From positions 62,001-126,000 of the forward strand of contig DASXUN010000008.1 in NCBI GenBank assembly GCA_036504815.1: a stretch of 64,000 bases of DNA. The letters run 5' to 3'. Source of the stretch: Gemmatimonadaceae bacterium (GTDB taxonomy: Bacteria > Gemmatimonadota > Gemmatimonadetes > Gemmatimonadales > Gemmatimonadaceae). Of this stretch, positions 40,437 to 48,808 are shown in pieces. Within the stretch, counting starts at the first letter, position 1; each line of letters opens with the position of its first letter. The translations under genes were made by a program, and so were the position numbers. The notes under the pieces were generated by a model. It was given only the letters and a program-made list of their open reading frames with translations. It was not told the origin of the DNA and searched no databases.

Positions 40437-40865
40437 TTAGGCCGCCGGGACCCCAATGTCGATCTGAATGGCCACCTCGGCCCCGTGGACGAGCGTATTG
40501 TGCGCCGGGCAGCTGCGCGCCACCCGTTCGAGCATCTCCACGTGTTCGGCGGGAAGGCCGGCGGGAAGCACCACGCGCACCGCGAACTCGCCGATGCGGT
40601 TGGGATTCTGCGCACCCCGCTGCTGGACCTCGACGCGCATTCCCTCGTGCGAGAGGCCGCGGGAATGACAGAACTGCTGGACGTACAGCGCCACGCACGT
40701 GCCGAGCGAGACACCGAGTAACTCGATGGGTGACGGGCCTGCATCCGCGCCGCCGCCCCGCTCGGGCTGGTCGACGAGCAGGCGATGGGCGCGCACCTGG
40801 GCCGCAAACTGCACGCCGCCTTCGTGGGTGACGACGATCGGGTCGCGTTGTCGTGGGGCCGACAT
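40437..40865 (-). CDS. OsmC/Ohr-family protein
   Basis: 142 residues, ATG at 40865. The OsmC fold is seen with GPSPIELLGVSLGTCVALYV, whose cysteine is the peroxidatic one, and RVARSCPAHNTLVHG, which holds the resolving cysteine. OsmC proteins reduce organic hydroperoxides with lipoyl or thiol donors; YhfA-like members have uncertain function. A 16-bp AT-rich dyad lies 54 bp upstream. Confidence 0.88.
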   Translation of the reverse strand: MSAPRQRDPIVVTHEGGVQFAAQVRAHRLLVDQPERGGGADAGPSPIELLGVSLGTCVALYVQQFCHSRGLSHEGMRVEVQQRGAQNPNRIGEFAVRVVLPAGLPAEHVEMLERVARSCPAHNTLVHGAEVAIQIDIGVPAA

Positions 40866-40918
40866 GTAGACTCCCTGCGTTGAGATCTGATGAACCGCCG
40901 CAGAGAAGTATAATATTC

Positions 40919-40934
40919 TTATATGTGCATATAA
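40919..40934. promoter_or_regulatory. AT-rich dyad between osmC-type and thioesterase genes
   Basis: TTATATG-TG-CATATAA, perfect 7-bp arms, in the middle of a 142-bp divergent gap and surrounded by TATAATATTC. A likely operator or overlapping promoter for both genes. Confidence 0.5.
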
Positions 40935-41007
40935 TAGGGCAATCCCGCACAGCGGTGTCCGCTGACCCCAGCGCTCGCCTCGTGCGCCCTCCTCCACGGA
41001 CTCCCCG

Positions 41008-41487
41008 ATGACCGACGCCGCCCGCCCCGCCATCCAGGATCACTATCCCGACGCCTACGCCGTCTGTTACGGCTGCGGCCGCCTCAATGCGCACGGCCTG
41101 CACGTGCGCACGCTGCTCGAGGGCGACGAGGGCGTCGTCGTGTTCACGCCGCGCCCGGAGCACACGGGCGTGTCGGGCTTCGTGTACGGGGGCCTGCTCG
41201 CGTCGCTCATCGACTGCCATGCCATCGGCACGGCGGCGGCGCTGGCCGAGCGCGACGCGGGCCGGGCGGTGGGAGAGGCGCCGGCGCCGCGTTTCGTCAC
41301 GGCCTCGCTGCGCGTGGAGTACGTGGCGCCGACGCCCCACGGTCCGCCGCTCGAACTGCGGGCACGCGTGGTGGAGACCAGCGCGCGCAAGTCGGTGGTG
41401 GACGTGGCCGTCACGGTGGCGGGCGCCACCACCGTCACCGGCCGCGTGATCGCCGTCCGCATTCCGGATGCGATGGCGCGCGGCTGA
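41008..41487 (+). CDS. Hotdog-fold thioesterase (PaaI/4HBT type)
   Basis: 159 residues. N-terminal CYGCGRLNAHGLHV is a motif shared with a group of PaaI-like thioesterases. The hotdog core has TGVSGFVYGGLLASLIDCHA, where the aspartate after SLI is the usual catalytic position, followed by RVEYVAPTPHG and the strand RARVVETSARKSVVDVAVTV. It should hydrolyse an acyl-CoA or acyl-thioester of unknown kind. Confidence 0.87.
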   Translation: MTDAARPAIQDHYPDAYAVCYGCGRLNAHGLHVRTLLEGDEGVVVFTPRPEHTGVSGFVYGGLLASLIDCHAIGTAAALAERDAGRAVGEAPAPRFVTASLRVEYVAPTPHGPPLELRARVVETSARKSVVDVAVTVAGATTVTGRVIAVRIPDAMARG

Positions 41488-41499
41488 GCCGCGCGACGG

Positions 41500-41949
41500 T
41501 CAGGCCGGGCGCTTTCGCCCGCCCGACTTGCGGGCCGGGCGCTCGCGCCGGGGCCGGAACGGCAGCGCCTCGTCCACGAACGTCCGGTAGTCGGCCGTCA
41601 GCTCCTCGCCGGCCCGGATGCGGCGCAGCGCGCGAAAGCGGCCGTCGTCACCCGCCTCGACGTTCGGCCGGTCGGCGTGGTTCACGTACCACCCCACCGA
41701 GAGCCGGTTCAGATTGGGCGGCACACCGATCTTCGAGCCGGCGACCATGCCGAAGTCCTCGTAAAGCGCGCGAATTGCCGTCGGCATGCGCCGCACCGCG
41801 GCGCGCGACAGCCAGGCCACGCGTTCGTCTTCGCCGCGGAAGACCAGCGTCCCCGCCGGAATGTCGCGGATCGCCCGTGCGCCCACGCCGTGGATGCGCG
41901 AGGGCCCGATGCGGGCATAGACGCCGTCATGCGGTGCGCGCGGCTTCAT
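41500..41949 (-). CDS. SET-domain protein
   Basis: 149 residues. IGPSRIHGVGARAIRDIPAG is the SET N-motif, and WYVNHADRPNVEAGDDGRF with IRAGEELTADYRTF the NHxxxPN and GEELTxDY motifs that bind S-adenosylmethionine and the substrate lysine. The tail is Arg/Lys-rich (RRERPARKSGGRKRPA), suggesting nucleic-acid or acidic-protein contact. Bacterial SET proteins methylate lysines of unknown proteins. Convergent with the thioesterase; 12 bp between stops. Confidence 0.88.
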   Translation of the reverse strand: MKPRAPHDGVYARIGPSRIHGVGARAIRDIPAGTLVFRGEDERVAWLSRAAVRRMPTAIRALYEDFGMVAGSKIGVPPNLNRLSVGWYVNHADRPNVEAGDDGRFRALRRIRAGEELTADYRTFVDEALPFRPRRERPARKSGGRKRPA

Positions 41950-42081
41950 GAGCTCTTCTCCGAGGTAGGCGGGTCAAGCGCCAGCGAGCATCGAGGGATA
42001 TTGCACGCGAAGCGCGCCGCGCGCATCCGGCAATCCGCGGCGCCCGCCACGCGCGTTCGCTGGCATAAATGCTTCGCCTCG

Positions 42082-42093
42082 ATTCAATTGAAT
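42082..42093. promoter_or_regulatory. 12-bp palindrome in the polyamine operon leader
   Basis: ATTCAATTGAAT, perfect dyad, one base before the hairpin at 42095. Candidate operator or RNA element; the -10-like CATAAAT at 42064 is upstream of it. Confidence 0.4.
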
Positions 42094-42094
42094 T

Positions 42095-42116
42095 TGCGCG
42101 CGACGCGCGCATTTTT
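42095..42116 (+). terminator. Terminator-like hairpin in the leader of the polyamine operon
   Basis: TGCGCGC-GAC-GCGCGCA followed by TTTTTC, a complete intrinsic terminator 49 bases in front of the homospermidine synthase ATG. No plus-strand gene lies close upstream, so it seems to belong to this operon and may attenuate it. Confidence 0.65.
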
Positions 42117-42164
42117 CTCTGCTCCCGCGGCCCGGCCGTTGGCGTTTCCTCCGAGAGACCAGAA

Positions 42165-43622
42165 ATGACCCGATTCAAGAACAAGATCCTCTTCGTCGGC
42201 TATGGCGCTGTTGCCGAATGCGCGCTGCCCATCCTCTTCAAGACCCTCAAGGTGGCGCCCGAGAACGTCACCGTGATGGATTTCGAGGACCGGTCGGAGA
42301 AGCTGAAGAAGTTCATCGCGAAGGGGGTCCACTGGGTCCGCGACCGCGTGACCGAACAGAACATGGGCGCGCTCCTCGGGAAGTATGTCGGCGTCGGCGA
42401 TGTGGTGATCGACCTCGCCTGGAACATCGACGCCTGCGAGATCCTCGACTGGTGCCATCGCCACGGCGTGCTGTACGTCAACACGTCCACCGAGCTGTGG
42501 GATCCGTACGCCTCCGGCCCGAAGGCGCACCCGACGACCAGGACGCTCTACTGGCGGCACATGAACGTCCGCCGCCTGATGGCGCAGTGGAAGACGAAGG
42601 GCCCCACGGCGGTGCTCGAGCATGGCGCGAACCCGGGCCTCATCTCGCACTTCACCAAGCAGGGGCTCCTCGACATCGCCGCCGCGTCGCTCGCCGACAA
42701 GAAGTTCAAGCCGCGGAAGGCCGAACTGATCGCCGAGCTCGCGCAGACGCAAGCCTTCAATCACCTCGCGCACCAGCTGGGCGTGAAGGTGATCCATTGC
42801 TCCGAGCGCGACACGCAGATCAGCAACAAGCCCAAGCAGGTGGACGAGTTCGTCAACACGTGGAGCATCGAGGGCTTCCGCGAAGAGGGACAGACGACCG
42901 CGGAGATGGGCTGGGGGACGCACGAGAAGTGGCTGCCGCCGTTCGCCTTCAAGCACAAGGAAGGCCCGAGGAACCAGATCTGCCTCGCGCGGATGGGCAT
43001 GGAGACGTGGGTGCGCACGTGGGTGCCGAACTACACCATTCGCGGCATGGTCGTCCGCCACGGCGAGGCGTTCACCATCTCCGATCACCTCACGGTCTGG
43101 GAGAAGGGCAAGGCGGTCTACCGGCCGACGGTGCACTACGCCTACTGCCCGAGCGACGCGGCCATTGCGTCGCTCAACGAGATGCGCGGCTACGACTACA
43201 AGCTCAACGACAACCAGCGCATCATGAACGATGAGATCACCAGCGGCGCCGACATCCTCGGCGCGCTGCTGATGGGGCATCCGTACAACTCCTGGTGGAC
43301 GGGGAGCGACCTGAGCATCGAGGAATCGCGCCGCCTGGTGCCGCACCAGAACGCCACCACGATGCAGGTCGCCATCTCCGTCATCGCCGCCACCGCGTGG
43401 ATGATCGAGAACCCCGAGATGGGCGTCGTCGTGCCGGACGACCTGCCGCACGAGTTCATCCTCGACATCTCCAAGCCGTACCTCGGCAAGTTCATCTCGA
43501 CGCCGTCCGACTGGACGCCGCTCAAGAACTACCGGAATCCGTTTCCGGGCTTCGCCAAGCCGCAGTTCGACCTGAAGGATCCCTGGCAGTTCAAGAACTT
43601 CCTCGTCAAGGACGGCGAATGA
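42165..43622 (+). CDS. hss: Homospermidine synthase
   Basis: 485 residues from ATG 42165. The NAD-binding motif NKILFVGYGAVAECALPILF starts at residue 5. LEHGANPGLISHFTKQGLLD and the late PYNSWWTGSDLSIEESRRLV are characteristic. The enzyme joins two putrescines (or spermidine plus putrescine) into sym-homospermidine with NAD. It overlaps the decarboxylase by ATGA. The pair gives a pathway ornithine to putrescine to homospermidine, if the decarboxylase acts on ornithine. Confidence 0.93.
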   Translation: MTRFKNKILFVGYGAVAECALPILFKTLKVAPENVTVMDFEDRSEKLKKFIAKGVHWVRDRVTEQNMGALLGKYVGVGDVVIDLAWNIDACEILDWCHRHGVLYVNTSTELWDPYASGPKAHPTTRTLYWRHMNVRRLMAQWKTKGPTAVLEHGANPGLISHFTKQGLLDIAAASLADKKFKPRKAELIAELAQTQAFNHLAHQLGVKVIHCSERDTQISNKPKQVDEFVNTWSIEGFREEGQTTAEMGWGTHEKWLPPFAFKHKEGPRNQICLARMGMETWVRTWVPNYTIRGMVVRHGEAFTISDHLTVWEKGKAVYRPTVHYAYCPSDAAIASLNEMRGYDYKLNDNQRIMNDEITSGADILGALLMGHPYNSWWTGSDLSIEESRRLVPHQNATTMQVAISVIAATAWMIENPEMGVVVPDDLPHEFILDISKPYLGKFISTPSDWTPLKNYRNPFPGFAKPQFDLKDPWQFKNFLVKDGE

Positions 43623-44758
43623 TCTCGAAAGCCCGGCTGAAGAAGCTGGCCGAGGAGCACGGCACGCCGCTGCTCGTCATCGACCATGACGAGCTGCGGA
43701 AGAACTTCCGGTCGTTCCGGCGGTACATGCCGCGCGTGCAGCCGTACTTTGCGGTGAAGGCCGGCGCCGACCCGGCGATCGTGCGCACGCTGTTCGACGA
43801 GGGATCGAGCTTCGACGTGGCCTCGATGCCCGAGTTCGACCTCGTGTACGACAACATCAAGGGGATGCCGGCGCGCGAGCGCCAGCAGTGGATCTGGGAC
43901 AAGATCATCTACGCCAATCCCATCAAGCCCGTCGAGACGCTCCGCGAACTCGACCAGTACAAGCCGCTGGTCACCTTCGACAACGTCGACGAGATCGAGA
44001 AGGTCAGGCTGCACGCGCCGCGGGCCGGGCTCGTGCTGCGCCTGAAGGTGTCCAACACCGGCGCGATGGTGGAACTCTCCTCGAAGTTCGGCGCGCCGCC
44101 CAGCGAGGCGGTGGACCTGATTCTCGAGGCCGACCGTCAGGGGCTGGTGGTCGAGGGCGTCAGCTTCCACGTCGGGAGCCAGACGACGAACTTCGAGAAC
44201 TACGTCGAGGCGCTCAACCTCACGGCCGACATCTACGCGGAAGCGCAGTCACGCGGGTACACCAAGATGAACCTGGTGGACATCGGCGGCGGCTTCCCGG
44301 CACCCTACGATTCGACGGTGCGCCCGTTCAAGGAACTGGCGCGCATCATCAACTCCGAGATCAACCGGCTCTTTCCGAAGCACATCGAGATTTTGGCCGA
44401 GCCGGGGCGGTTCTTCGTGGCCACGGCCGGCTACTCGGTGTCCAAGATCATCGGCAAGTCGGTGCGCGAGGGGAAGCCGTCGTACTATCTGGACGACGGT
44501 GTGTACCACACGTACTCCGGACAGATCTTCGACCACTGCAAGTATCCGGTGAAGTCGTTCAAGCGCGGGCGGACGAAGCTGTCCGCGGTCTTCGGCCCCA
44601 CCTGCGACGCGCTCGACGTGATCTCGATGGCCGATCCCCTGCCGGAGCTCGACCGGGACGACCTGGTCTACAGCGAGATGATTGGCGCGTACACGTGGGC
44701 GTCGGCGACGACGTTCAACGGGTTTTCACCGGCCAAGGTGGTGCATGTAAACGAGTAG
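43619..44758 (+). CDS. Type III PLP-dependent ornithine/lysine-type decarboxylase
   Basis: 379 residues, ATGA overlap with hss. Alanine-racemase-fold: PYFAVKAGADPAIVRTLFDE has the PLP lysine, VEGVSFHVGSQTTN the His that stacks on PLP, NLVDIGGGFP the phosphate loop, EILAEPGRFFVATAGY and GPTCDALDVI the active-site cysteine and Asp. Length and motifs fit eukaryotic-type ornithine decarboxylase; lysine/ornithine or carboxynorspermidine use cannot be excluded. Placement after hss makes ornithine to putrescine the simplest reading. Confidence 0.9.
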   Translation: MISKARLKKLAEEHGTPLLVIDHDELRKNFRSFRRYMPRVQPYFAVKAGADPAIVRTLFDEGSSFDVASMPEFDLVYDNIKGMPARERQQWIWDKIIYANPIKPVETLRELDQYKPLVTFDNVDEIEKVRLHAPRAGLVLRLKVSNTGAMVELSSKFGAPPSEAVDLILEADRQGLVVEGVSFHVGSQTTNFENYVEALNLTADIYAEAQSRGYTKMNLVDIGGGFPAPYDSTVRPFKELARIINSEINRLFPKHIEILAEPGRFFVATAGYSVSKIIGKSVREGKPSYYLDDGVYHTYSGQIFDHCKYPVKSFKRGRTKLSAVFGPTCDALDVISMADPLPELDRDDLVYSEMIGAYTWASATTFNGFSPAKVVHVNE

Positions 44759-44815
44759 GGGCTCCGTGATGGCTGATGGCTGATGGCGGATGGCGGATCG
44801 CATCACACAGCATAC

Positions 44816-44849
44816 AAGCGGTCCCGGCGCAACGGCGCCGGGACCGCTT
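44816..44849. terminator. Bidirectional terminator after the polyamine operon
   Basis: Perfect 15-bp stem AAGCGGTCCCGGCGC / GCGCCGGGACCGCTT with loop AACG, followed on the plus strand by TCGCTTCC. It lies between convergent genes ending at 44758 and 44870. Confidence 0.8.
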
Positions 44850-44869
44850 TCGCTTCCTCAGCCGGGGTA

Positions 44870-45352
44870 CTACTCCCACAGATAGTAATCCTGCCCGAAC
44901 CAATGGTTCGTGAGCGTCGCGATGCGACGGAAGCCCGCGCGCTCGAGGACCGATCTGGACTCGATGTTGTCCACGCGCGAATCGCACCAGATCTTGTGCG
45001 CATTCCGCGACGGGAGTGTTTTGGCGAGCGCGGCGAGCAGTGCGCGACCGACGCCGCGGTGACGGGCACCGGCGGCAGTGCCGAACCACGAAAGCCAGAT
45101 GGTGCCGTCGTCATACCGGCTCACGCAGAAGCCGACGAGCTCAGCGCCATCGCGCGCCACCAGCACGGCCTGCGCATCATCCGTGACGAGCGCACGAAGG
45201 CCGGCTGCCGTGTACCTCGACAACTCGGCGCTGCGGGCGCGCGCATTGTAGTACGCGAGCGGCTCGATGACGGAGCGCATCAGGGCGACGACGGCGTCGA
45301 CGTCATCGACACCCATTGCCCCGATGGACACGGCCGGCGGGCGAGGGGCCAT
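44870..45352 (-). CDS. GNAT-family N-acetyltransferase
   Basis: 160 residues from ATG 45352, overlapping the epimerase stop (ATGA). The acetyl-CoA loop is GARHRGVGRALLAALAKTLP (Q/RxxGxG/A type), followed by WCDSRVDNIESRSVLERAGF, the usual N..A..Y-like C-terminal helix region. Substrate unknown. Probably the second gene of a two-gene transcript with the Tat-exported epimerase. Confidence 0.9.
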   Translation of the reverse strand: MAPRPPAVSIGAMGVDDVDAVVALMRSVIEPLAYYNARARSAELSRYTAAGLRALVTDDAQAVLVARDGAELVGFCVSRYDDGTIWLSWFGTAAGARHRGVGRALLAALAKTLPSRNAHKIWCDSRVDNIESRSVLERAGFRRIATLTNHWFGQDYYLWE

Positions 45353-46461
45353 CACCGGCCGCGCGCGTGCCAGTCGGCCAGCGCCGCGGCCTCCAGCTCG
45401 GGCGCAATGGTGAAGCGCGGCTTGGCGCGCCGCGCCTCCGGCACCGTCGGCCACCACGCCAGGGTGTCGCGCACCGTATCGGCGAGCGGCCGGAAGGTGA
45501 GGCCGGCCGCCACGGCGCGCGCGTTCTGGATGCTCATCATGCCGTCGTTGTTGCCGCTGAGCATCGCCCACGGGATCGCCTCTTCAATCTTGTGGGCCCG
45601 CAGGAAGTCGTAGTCGTCCACATACGTGAACGTCACGTCGGCCTTCAATGCCGCCGCCGCCGCGGCGTAGAACTCCCGAGCGGTCATCGGCTGTCGCGGA
45701 CCCACCGCGTTGTACACGCCCGAACGCCGCTGCTCCAGGAGTCGCACCATGAACTCGGCGAGATCGCGCACGTCGATGCACTGCGCCGGATCATCGACCC
45801 GGCCGGGCGCGAGCACCTCGCCGCCGCGCGCAAGGCGCACCGGCCAGTACGGAAAGCGGTCGCTCGAGTCACCAGGGCCGACGATGTACGTCGGGCGGAC
45901 CACCAGTCCGCGATCACCGAAGGCCTGCACCACATGGCGCTCGCCCTGCGCCTTCATCACGCCGAAGGCCTCGTCACCATCCTTCGGGTCCACGAGGTCG
46001 TAATGCACGGGGTCCGACTCCCCGAGTCCGCGACGGAGATACGGATAGTAGACGCCCGTGGACGAGACGAAAAGGTACCGCCCCGCCGATGACGCGAGCA
46101 ATTCGGTGGACTGCCGCACCCAGTCGGCGACGGTGCCGGAGTCGTCAATCACGGCGTCCCAGCGTTTTCCCTCGAGCGCCTGCAACTGCCCGTTGCGATC
46201 GCCCACGAGGCGCTCAACGGATTCCGGCAGGTCGGCCTGGCGACGGCCCCGCGTGAAGATGGTGACGCGATGTCCGCGGGCCACCGCGTGACGCACGAGG
46301 AACGGTCCGATGAAGTTGGTCCCGCCGAGGATGAGCAGGTCGAGCGGCTCGGCCGCGCCGCTCGGGATCTGTTCGACCGGCGCGGCGAAGGGCCGGAAGC
46401 CGCTCAACACCGCGCCGCCGGCAACGGCGGACGAGACCAGGAATGTTCGGCGACTTTGCAC
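45352..46461 (-). CDS. Tat-exported NAD-dependent epimerase-like protein
   Basis: 369 residues from a GTG at 46461, chosen because GAGG stands 8 bases before it and the protein then begins VQSRRTFLVSSAVAGGAVLS, a twin-arginine signal. The Rossmann motif LDLLILGGTNFIGPFLVRHA follows at about residue 40, then FVSSTGVYYPYLRRG. A cofactor-binding SDR that folds before export fits the Tat route. Similar secreted SDRs are known as lactone or sugar-modifying proteins, but no function is proven. The motif GxxxxxG is slightly changed (GGTNFIG). Confidence 0.83.
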   Translation of the reverse strand: MQSRRTFLVSSAVAGGAVLSGFRPFAAPVEQIPSGAAEPLDLLILGGTNFIGPFLVRHAVARGHRVTIFTRGRRQADLPESVERLVGDRNGQLQALEGKRWDAVIDDSGTVADWVRQSTELLASSAGRYLFVSSTGVYYPYLRRGLGESDPVHYDLVDPKDGDEAFGVMKAQGERHVVQAFGDRGLVVRPTYIVGPGDSSDRFPYWPVRLARGGEVLAPGRVDDPAQCIDVRDLAEFMVRLLEQRRSGVYNAVGPRQPMTAREFYAAAAAALKADVTFTYVDDYDFLRAHKIEEAIPWAMLSGNNDGMMSIQNARAVAAGLTFRPLADTVRDTLAWWPTVPEARRAKPRFTIAPELEAAALADWHARGR

Positions 46462-46606
46462 GATGAAGACCTCACAGACGATGCAGCGAATCGATGCGGA
46501 CGTGAGCGGCGGCGACAGGACGCACCTCCCATAATAATCCTGGTCCCGCCACGGCACGAAGCCGCGGCGGGGCCGGAGGTCGCGCCGACCCGGCGACGAG
46601 GTGGCG

Positions 46607-48730
46607 CTAGCGCTCGCCGCCCGTGAGACCCCGGTTGGACAGCAGCGGACCAATCACCGGATCACGCCCGCGGAACTCGCGATAGATCGTCGCCATGTCG
46701 CCCGTCCCGCCGCGCGACAGGATGAGGTCGCGGAAGCGCTGGCCGTTGGCCCTCGTCATCCCGCCGTGCTCGAGGAACCAGGCGTACGCGTCGGCGTCGA
46801 TCACTTCGCTCCAGATGTAGGCATAGTAGCCCGCCGAGTAGCCGCCGCCCCAGATATGCGAGAAGTAGTTGGTCTTGTACCGCGGCGGCACGAGCGGCAG
46901 GTCAACCCCGAAGCGCTTGAGCGCCTGCGCCTCGAACGCGTCGACGTCCGTCGGGTGGTCGTTCACCGACAAGGTGTGCCACGCCATGTCGAGCAGCGCC
47001 GCGCCCAGGTATTCCGTGGTCGCGAAACCCTGATCGAACGTTGTCGTGCGCCGGATCTTGGCCTCGAGCGCCGCCGGCATCGGTGCGCCGGTCTGGTAGT
47101 GCCGCGCGTAGTGCGCGAACACCTCGGGGTGCAGCGCCCAATGTTCATTGAATTGCGACGGGACTTCCGTGAAGTCCCGCGGCATGTTCCCCGCGAGCCG
47201 TGGATACGGCGCGGCGTTCATGAAGCTGCTCAGGGCGTGACCGAACTCGTGATACATCGTGGTCACGTTGTCCCACGTCAGCAGCGCCGGCTGGCCGGCG
47301 GCCGGCTTGGTGAAGTTGCAGTTGTTGATCACCACCGGCCGCGTGCCGAGCAGCGCCGAGCGGCTGACGAAGCCGGACGACCAGGCGCCGCCATTCTTGT
47401 TGTCGCGCTTGTAGTAGTCGGCGTAGAACAGGCCGAGCGACGAGTCGGCGTCGAAGACCTCGAAGACGCGCACGTCGGGATGGTAGACCGGAATGTCCTT
47501 CCGTTCCTTGAACGTCAGCCCGTACAGCTGCTGCGCCGCGTAGAAGACGCCGTCGCGCAGCACGCGGTCCATTTCGAAGTACGGCTTGATCTGCTCCTCG
47601 TCCAATGCGTACTGCTCGGCCCGCACCTGCTCGGCGTAGAACTGCCAGTCCCACGGCTCAAGCTTGAAGCCACCGCCCTGCCTGTCCACGAGCTGCTGCA
47701 TGGCCGTGGCCTCGCCCCGCGCCTTCGCGGTCGCCGGCGTCACGAGCTGGGTCAGCAGGCGGAGCGCGTTCTCGGGCGTCTTCGCCATGGTCTCGTCGAG
47801 GCCGTAGGCAGCGAGGGACGGATACCCGAGCAGCTGCGCCCGCTCGGGACGGAGCTGGGCGAGACGCAGGATGACCTGGCGCGTGTCGTTGCTGTCGCCG
47901 CGCGCGGCCCGCATGGTGGACGCTTCAAAGAGCCGCTGTCGCAGCGCGCGGTTCTGCAGTGAGGACTGCGCGGGCTGCTGCGTGGTGTTCTGCAGCGGCA
48001 GGAGCCAGCGCCCCGAGAGGCCGCGGGCCTGGGCGGCGCCCGCTGCTGCCGCGACCTCGCCGGCGCTCAGGCCGGCCAGCTGCCTCACGTCATCCACGAT
48101 GACGCCGCCGGCGCGCGTGGCGGCCAGCAACCGACGGCCGAACTCGTTGGTGAGCGACGCCTGCTCGCGATTGAGCGCGCGCAGCCGCGTCTTGTCGGCG
48201 TCGGACAGCAGGGCCCCGGCGCGCACGAAGTCGCGGTAGTAGCGCTCCACGACAAGGCGCTGCAGCGAGTCGAGACCGAGGCTCGCGCGGCGATCGTAGA
48301 GGCTCTTGATGCGCAGGAAGAGCGTGTCGTTGAGGTTGATCGCATCGCGGTGCGCCGCGAGCTTCGGCGCGAGCGCGCGCTGGATGGCCTGCAGCGTGTC
48401 GTTGGTGTTGGACGACGTGAGCGCGCCGACGACGCGCTGCACGCGCGACAGCAACTGCCCGGAGCGCTCGAACGGCAGGATGGTGTTCGCGAAGGTCGGC
48501 GTGCCCGGCGCGTGAATGATGGCGGCCACTTCGGCCAGTTGCTGGCGCATCCCCTCTTCGATGGCCGGCTGGAAGTCGGTGTTGCGAATGCGCGTGAAGT
48601 CCGGCGCCTGGTACAGCAGCGGACTCGGCGTGGCGAATGGATTGGTGCCCGGCAGCTGCGCGGTGACGACTTCGCTGCAGGCGAGAACGGCAATCCCAAG
48701 GGGGATCGCGAAACGGCGGACGGAGAACAT
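46607..48730 (-). CDS. dcp: Peptidyl-dipeptidase Dcp (M3 family metallopeptidase)
   Basis: 707 residues with a signal peptide ending VVTAQ, so periplasmic or lipoprotein-like form. The zinc motif is TTMYHEFGHALSSFM at about residue 490, with the third ligand E and the PSQFNEHWALHPEVF stretch of the M3 family shortly after. The C-terminal GGYSAGYYAYIWSEVIDAD with the Gly/Tyr-rich substrate loop is typical of Dcp. It removes dipeptides from peptide C-termini. Standalone gene. Confidence 0.93.
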   Translation of the reverse strand: MFSVRRFAIPLGIAVLACSEVVTAQLPGTNPFATPSPLLYQAPDFTRIRNTDFQPAIEEGMRQQLAEVAAIIHAPGTPTFANTILPFERSGQLLSRVQRVVGALTSSNTNDTLQAIQRALAPKLAAHRDAINLNDTLFLRIKSLYDRRASLGLDSLQRLVVERYYRDFVRAGALLSDADKTRLRALNREQASLTNEFGRRLLAATRAGGVIVDDVRQLAGLSAGEVAAAAGAAQARGLSGRWLLPLQNTTQQPAQSSLQNRALRQRLFEASTMRAARGDSNDTRQVILRLAQLRPERAQLLGYPSLAAYGLDETMAKTPENALRLLTQLVTPATAKARGEATAMQQLVDRQGGGFKLEPWDWQFYAEQVRAEQYALDEEQIKPYFEMDRVLRDGVFYAAQQLYGLTFKERKDIPVYHPDVRVFEVFDADSSLGLFYADYYKRDNKNGGAWSSGFVSRSALLGTRPVVINNCNFTKPAAGQPALLTWDNVTTMYHEFGHALSSFMNAAPYPRLAGNMPRDFTEVPSQFNEHWALHPEVFAHYARHYQTGAPMPAALEAKIRRTTTFDQGFATTEYLGAALLDMAWHTLSVNDHPTDVDAFEAQALKRFGVDLPLVPPRYKTNYFSHIWGGGYSAGYYAYIWSEVIDADAYAWFLEHGGMTRANGQRFRDLILSRGGTGDMATIYREFRGRDPVIGPLLSNRGLTGGER

Positions 48731-48808
48731 TGGGGAGACCCGGTGAGCGGAAAGGGACCGGGGGCCGTCTCCCTGAGAATACGATCCGGCGCCCCCTGGC
48801 GACAGCCG

